A stretch of 26,457 bases of DNA from Anaerolineae bacterium (GTDB taxonomy: Bacteria; Chloroflexota; Anaerolineae; B4-G1), in contig JADHWW010000018.1 in assembly GCA_016783285.1 (NCBI GenBank), positions 1 through 26,457 of the forward strand. Reading direction: 5' to 3'. Below, piece after piece: positions 22,471-26,457 of the stretch. Under the pieces are notes generated by a model, which was given only the letters and a program-made list of their open reading frames with translations, was not told the DNA's origin and searched no databases. The translations under genes and the position numbers were made by a program. Each line of letters opens with the position of its first letter. Position 1 is the first letter of the stretch.

Positions 22471-24594
22471 TTACCTCAGGACGAGCGGCAGGTAACTCCG
22501 CGTCACCGGCCACAGGCCCAACGCCGGATATGTCTCCGTGTACACCTCCCCACCTCGAGGCCAGGTAAACCACAGGGCGCGCACATTGTCGGCGCTCTCG
22601 GCCCACATAAGGTAGGTCTGCCCGGCATATACGGTCGTGGTGAACTCCCACGAGCCTCCGATGGTGGGAGTGACCACGTCCTGTCCAGCCCCGTCGCGGA
22701 AACTCAGCGTCACCTCGGTCAGGGTGATCTCGTTGGTCGTGCTGATGGGGTCCCACTCGCCGTTGCGGTTCTCGTCGGCGAACAAGGCCTCGACGCTGAG
22801 ATGGAACGTGCTGGAGAGATCAAGCGTGGTGGAAACTTGAGATGACTCGGGCCAATCCGCGCGGTTGCCGACGTGGTCGGTGGCCCGCGAGCGGAAGTAG
22901 TAGGTGTGGTCGTGCTGACCGGTGTACTGGCTGGAGGTGATGGTGGTCGAGGACTGCCAGTCGGCCCACTCGCCGCCGGCGCCTTCGCGCATCTGCACGT
23001 CGTAGAGCCATACGCCCGACTCGTTGTCGTGCCCCTCCCAGGTGACGGTAAAGGTGGGGGAGTAGGTGACCTCTGGCAGCGGGCGGACGGTGGAGGTGGG
23101 CGGCTCGTTGACCGTCTCGGACTCGACGACGAGAAGCGGGTCGCCTCCGATGATATAGTCGTTGGGGTTAGAGACCAGGTTGGCGGTGGCCCCTGGCAGC
23201 GTGAAAGTGTAGACACCACCTGTCGCAGCGATGGTCCCGGTGACGCCCCAACGGTTCACGAGGGTGGCGGTGGGGAGCGCCGCCGGGAGCGTGTAGACGC
23301 CGGTGGTGGGGCTCTCGTTCCACAGCGTGCTGACCTTGCCGCGTGGCGTGCCCCACAACGTGACGTTCGCCCAAGTGCCTGTGAGTTCACGGGTGACAAA
23401 AGTGGGAGAAATGAGGTAAGTAGTGGCGACCTGGTAGGCGACGTAGGCGGGGCGCAAGGAGTGATCGTTGCGGATCAGGCCAAAGTACTCTCCCATGTCG
23501 GCGTCGTTGGTGCGGAAGAAAAAGTACCGCTCAATCTCAGAGACCCAACCATTGGCGTAGGACTGGATCACGTAGGCGGCGGCCTCGTCCTGGGTGGCGG
23601 CATAGTCGTACTTTGGTTTGGAGGCCACCGCGTCATCGCCCCACACCGGCACGCCCGTCTCGGTGAGCCAGATAGGATGGTCAGCCACGTTGTAGGTGGT
23701 CATACCGTTGCGGATATTCTCCACCTCGTTATAAATGCTGGAGGAACGGCTGTAGAGATGAACCGACATCACGTCGAAAAAGTAATTGTTGTCCGGCGCG
23801 TCCGAGTCCTGGTTGAGAGTGTTCAGCACCCACTTGTAATAGTTGGTGTTCATCCAGTAATGTAGCCCGCCAAATAGCACGGTGCAGTCGGGGCAGGCGG
23901 CTTTGGTGGCCTGGTAGCCCACTTTGAGAAGTTGAGCGTAATCAGCGGACGTGCCGGTCCAGAAGTATGGCCACTCGGGCTCGTTCCACATTTCCCAGTG
24001 TTTTATCTTGTTGTCGTAGCGGTCGACGACTTGATAGACGAAGCGTCCCCAGTAGTTGTTAGGGTCATCCCACGGGAGGTAGAGGCCCTGGGGTGGAGAA
24101 GATGCCGCGCTGGCGGCCAGGGGAGCCAGCGGGTCGTGGGGAACCGGCGCGTGCCAGTCGGAGGGTCGCTGGTCGAAACCGGGCCGGGGGAGACCGGTCA
24201 CTCCACCGGTGGCGGCCCAGTCGGGGGTCCAGAGCAGGATGCCGACCATGTTCATCTTGGCAGCGTGCAGATCGTTCACCAGGGTATCGTAGCCATTGAG
24301 GACACCAGAGTCCCAAACCCCATCAGAGGTCTCGAGGTTGTGCCAGTTGAAATCGAAGCGATCCCAGCGGGAGCCGGCGTCCTGGGCCATCTGAACAAAG
24401 GGGCGATCCGGGGGCGGGTCGTAGTAGAAAGAGTAACACGCCCCCGCTCGCCCGTCCGTCTCCTCAACCGGCGGCAGCGGGGTGACACCGGCCGGCTCGG
24501 CCACGGCCGGCCGGGCCGAGGCCACGAAGGATGCCAGCCCCAGCGTAAAGATCAGGCCCAGCAAAGGGATGATGTGTCTCATTGTCCATTTCAT
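22471..24594 (-). CDS. Secreted clan-A glycoside-hydrolase-like protein with Ig/FnIII-type domains
   Basis: A 707-aa exported protein: signal peptide (IIPLLGLIFTLGLASFVASA), then a TIM-barrel-like domain with FDFNWHNLETSDGVWDSGVL, the acid/base motif KHWEMWNEPEWPYFW (Glu about 206) and a nucleophile-type strand HPIWLTETGVPVWG (Glu about 313), the clan GH-A pattern (GH39/GH5-like). C-terminal beta domains include YSPTFTVTWEGHDNESGVWL and HTYYFRSRATDHVGNRADWP. It ends RSYLPLVLR, a tail that recurs in related secreted proteins. Substrate is unknown. The start at 24594 has AGGAGG at good spacing (a GTG one codon earlier is possible). It lies downstream of the GH114-like gene on the same strand. 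Confidence 0.82.
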   Translation of the reverse strand: MKWTMRHIIPLLGLIFTLGLASFVASARPAVAEPAGVTPLPPVEETDGRAGACYSFYYDPPPDRPFVQMAQDAGSRWDRFDFNWHNLETSDGVWDSGVLNGYDTLVNDLHAAKMNMVGILLWTPDWAATGGVTGLPRPGFDQRPSDWHAPVPHDPLAPLAASAASSPPQGLYLPWDDPNNYWGRFVYQVVDRYDNKIKHWEMWNEPEWPYFWTGTSADYAQLLKVGYQATKAACPDCTVLFGGLHYWMNTNYYKWVLNTLNQDSDAPDNNYFFDVMSVHLYSRSSSIYNEVENIRNGMTTYNVADHPIWLTETGVPVWGDDAVASKPKYDYAATQDEAAAYVIQSYANGWVSEIERYFFFRTNDADMGEYFGLIRNDHSLRPAYVAYQVATTYLISPTFVTRELTGTWANVTLWGTPRGKVSTLWNESPTTGVYTLPAALPTATLVNRWGVTGTIAATGGVYTFTLPGATANLVSNPNDYIIGGDPLLVVESETVNEPPTSTVRPLPEVTYSPTFTVTWEGHDNESGVWLYDVQMREGAGGEWADWQSSTTITSSQYTGQHDHTYYFRSRATDHVGNRADWPESSQVSTTLDLSSTFHLSVEALFADENRNGEWDPISTTNEITLTEVTLSFRDGAGQDVVTPTIGGSWEFTTTVYAGQTYLMWAESADNVRALWFTWPRGGEVYTETYPALGLWPVTRSYLPLVLR

Positions 24595-24709
24595 CACCGT
24601 ACCTCCTGGCCTCCAGTATAACCGGGATGGGTGCAGGTGTCAACAAGTCGCCATCCGTTGCTGCCCAATAATTGCCCCAGCGATGATGATGATCAACAGG
24701 ATAACCCGC

Positions 24710-24752
24710 CATTCTCCATTCTTCCTCCTCCATTCTCCCCCCTCCACTCTCC
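24710..24752. repeat. Pyrimidine-rich CATTCTCC tandem repeat
   Basis: Units CATTCTCC/CATTCTTCC/CTCC repeat for about 43 bp between the two secreted-hydrolase genes (minus strand GGAGAATGG type). It directly abuts the stop codon of the GH114-like gene. Nothing else is seen in the 158-bp gap apart from the next gene's ribosome site. Confidence 0.55.
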
Positions 24753-25820
24753 TCAATCCGGCTCGTGCCCGGAGTTGATGGTCAATTGGTCCAAGTCGCG
24801 CACGGTGACGAAAGGCACGTACCCCTGGGCCTGCGATTTGGCGTAGGCGTCGTCTATGTGCTCCTGCGTGGTGGCATAGTCCACCGTCAGCACCAGTTTG
24901 CCCGCGTTCTTGAATAGATCGAGGTAGCCCTCCAGTTCGGCAGTGACGGCCAGTGGCGTTTTCACGTTGTCGTCATCGTAGCCGTAGTAGATGTCCTCCT
25001 GGCCGATGCCGTCCACGTTGTTCAGATAGCCTGTCACCTCATCCACCAGTTCGGGCGCGTTCTGCGGAAAGATGTAAAAATCGGGGTCGTGGGCGCGGGC
25101 GTGGGCGCGGATGGCGGCCACGAAAGCGCCCATATCCTGGGCGGCGGTGGTGCGGCCCTGGTCGGCGTAGTATTCGTAAGCGTCAATGATATCCAGGTAC
25201 GCGCCGTCGAACCCGGCGTCCAGCAGCCGGTCGGTGTAATTGAAGATGATGGTCTGCCAGGCCGGATCCCAGTAATGCACCTTGTAGTTGCCCTCCCAGT
25301 CGGGATTCTCCTCGTCCAGCCAGGCGGGGTCTCCCGGCGTCCAACCGCTCTGCCAGTAGAAACGATAGTCCTCGGCCTCGCCGATGCTCACGTAGGCCAG
25401 CACGATCTTGGCGCCGCCGGGGCTGTCCTTGAGCGCGGCGATCTGCGCGGCGGTGAAGGCGGTCGCGTCGTCCCCGTCGGCCGAATAGTCCATCACCACC
25501 AGGTCGTAGGCGGTGTTGCCGACATCGGTCAGGTTGAGGTTTTGCAGTTGGTACAAAAAGTCGTTCACCGCCGCCAGGTCGGACGGCAAAGTACCGGCGC
25601 CTTTGAGGACGAGCGGCAGGCAAATCGTTGACGTGACGGTGAAGGTGATGGAGTGCGTAAAAGTGCGCGTCAGCGCCTGGCTGGCGAAAGAGACGGTGGT
25701 CGTGGAGGTGGACGGGGTTTCACTGTCCGCATTGGGTGAGCCGAGGCCACAGGCCAAGAATAGCCCGGCCAAGGTAATCGGCATCAAGCAGGCTATTGCG
25801 CACACACGTTTACGGTTCAT
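24753..25820 (-). CDS. Lipoprotein-like GH114 (TM1410-type) glycosidase
   Basis: 355 aa. The N-terminus MNRKRVCAIACLMPITLAGL ends in a lipobox-like FLAC (Cys24), so it is probably membrane-anchored outside. After a Ser/Thr-rich linker and LPLVLKG, the catalytic domain reads FLYQLQNLNLTDVGNTAYDL, LVVMDYSADG, KIVLAYVSIGEAEDYRFYW, FDGAYLDIIDAYEYY and LVLTVDYATTQEHIDDA, matching the GH114/TM1410 family (reported endo-alpha-1,4-polygalactosaminidases). The aspartates of YLDIID are likely catalytic. GAGGAGGGG precedes the ATG. It likely acts on amino-sugar exopolysaccharide. Confidence 0.85.
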   Translation of the reverse strand: MNRKRVCAIACLMPITLAGLFLACGLGSPNADSETPSTSTTTVSFASQALTRTFTHSITFTVTSTICLPLVLKGAGTLPSDLAAVNDFLYQLQNLNLTDVGNTAYDLVVMDYSADGDDATAFTAAQIAALKDSPGGAKIVLAYVSIGEAEDYRFYWQSGWTPGDPAWLDEENPDWEGNYKVHYWDPAWQTIIFNYTDRLLDAGFDGAYLDIIDAYEYYADQGRTTAAQDMGAFVAAIRAHARAHDPDFYIFPQNAPELVDEVTGYLNNVDGIGQEDIYYGYDDDNVKTPLAVTAELEGYLDLFKNAGKLVLTVDYATTQEHIDDAYAKSQAQGYVPFVTVRDLDQLTINSGHEPD

Positions 25821-25893
25821 CTTTTATCCCCTCCTCATTCGGAACCTCCGTCGGACAATATCATACTGCATTTCTCAAGTGTTTGCAAGACGG

Positions 25894-25995
25894 GATTGGT
25901 AGATTGGTAGATTGGGAAATTGGTAGATTGGTAAACTGGTACGCCGCTGCCCAATTTACCAGTTTCCCAATTTCCCGATTTCCCAATGTACCAGT
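25894..25995. repeat. Long inverted microsatellite (GATTGGTA / TTTCCCAAT)
   Basis: GATTGGTAGATTGGTA-type units (25894-25942) are followed by partly complementary CCAATTTACCAGTTTCCC units (25950-25995). They could fold into a hairpin of more than 40 bp. It lies in the divergent gap between the GH114-like gene and the MFS gene. No ORF. Confidence 0.7.
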
Positions 25996-26051
25996 ATACT
26001 ATCAGTAGTTCCAAGTCCCAAGTCTGGCGTTACGTCGCAAGGAGAGATACT

Positions 26052-26457
26052 ATGCTTCCGTCTGAATCAGAATCTACCAGTTCAGGCATCCGTTCGCTGC
26101 CCCGCAACGTCTGGGCCGTCAGCCTGACCAGTTTTTTCATGGACATCTCTAGCGAGATGGTGATCAACATCCTGCCCCTGTTCCTCTCCAACGTGTTGGG
26201 GGTAAAGACCAACGTCATTGGCCTGATCGAGGGAGTGGCCGAGGCGACCGCCAGTCTGCTCAAGGTCTTTTCCGGCTACCTCTCCGACAAACTGCGCTCC
26301 CGCAAATGGCTGGCGGTGGCGGGATACGCTCTCTCCGCCTTATCCAAGCCTTTCTTTTACTTTGCCAATTCCTGGGGTGCGGTGGCCGGCGTGCGCTGGG
26401 CCGACCGGGTGGGCAAGGGCATCCGCACCGCCCCCCGCGACGCGCTGGTGGCCGACA
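26052..26457 (+). CDS. MFS transporter, 3' end outside the window
   Basis: AAGGAGAGATACT precedes ATG 26052, and the frame is open to the window end (135 codons). The N-terminus is soluble (MLPSESESTSSG), then a major-facilitator layout: VWAVSLTSFFMDISSEMVIN, INILPLFLSNVLGV, the loop GYLSDKLRSRKW (motif A, G-x-LSD-x-x-x-RK) and VRWADRVGKGIRTAPRDALV, typical of a broad bacterial MFS subgroup. Substrate is unknown. It is divergent from the two secreted hydrolases. Confidence 0.85.
   Translation, partial: MLPSESESTSSGIRSLPRNVWAVSLTSFFMDISSEMVINILPLFLSNVLGVKTNVIGLIEGVAEATASLLKVFSGYLSDKLRSRKWLAVAGYALSALSKPFFYFANSWGAVAGVRWADRVGKGIRTAPRDALVAD

Noticed and set aside
22873..23865. 330-codon plus-strand open frame
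   Set aside because: Antisense shadow of the glycoside-hydrolase-like gene, glycine/valine-rich with no domain signal.

Overview
The window looks like a chromosomal segment of a high-GC bacterium, most likely a Chloroflexota (Anaerolineae-type) genome. This is inferred from three things: the families present, including secreted proteins carrying an LPLVL(R/K) motif; the intergenic repeat style (short AGATTGG-type tandems and palindromes); and repeat families sitting in frame inside housekeeping genes. No 16S or ribosomal marker is present to prove it.

Layout. (1) 1-6726, all minus strand: a replication-restart helicase priA (3' end cut by the window), an ABC-2 polysaccharide exporter permease with no ATPase beside it, a GT4 glycosyltransferase, a divergent prephenate-dehydrogenase-like protein, an HD phosphohydrolase and a site-2-protease-family membrane protein. 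(2) 6817-9683: gatC and gatA, subunits of the tRNA amidotransferase, on the plus strand. They are split by an antisense two-gene unit (small ribbon-helix-helix-like protein plus HNH endonuclease) with its own near-consensus promoter. (3) 9684-16760 is accessory: a truncated gene start, an uncharacterised 375-aa protein, a TPR protein translationally coupled to a frameshifted AAA ATPase, a galU-type nucleotidyltransferase followed by a DUF5678-like/retropepsin-like pair and a leftover second galU tail, a decayed MazEF-type toxin-antitoxin pair, and a compact hairpin RNA with a strong terminator. (4) 16760-20908: a PrsW-type membrane protease, a tRNA-Sec (selC) gene with its own promoter and terminator, threonine synthase, peptidyl-tRNA hydrolase and a membrane-anchored surface protein. 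(5) 21000-22335: a divergently transcribed ECF sigma/anti-sigma pair and a small 47-aa gene with an excellent promoter. (6) 22471-26457: two exported glycoside-hydrolase-like proteins and the start of an MFS transporter.

The strongest window-wide signal is that at least four different repeat sequences lie in frame inside essential or housekeeping genes (priA, the HD protein, gatA, thrC, pth). One 24-bp unit occurs once in the HD gene and four times in tandem in pth, where it seems to have replaced the normal start and created an N-terminal extension. Several loci look like recent rearrangement scars: a flanked inverted-repeat element at the 5' end of the glycosyltransferase, a duplicated galU tail, and the decayed toxin-antitoxin pair. 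The best candidate for an undescribed functional system is the coupled TPR + AAA ATPase pair at 11538-14060, possibly with the 375-aa protein before it. Its ATPase needs one frame change to be full length.
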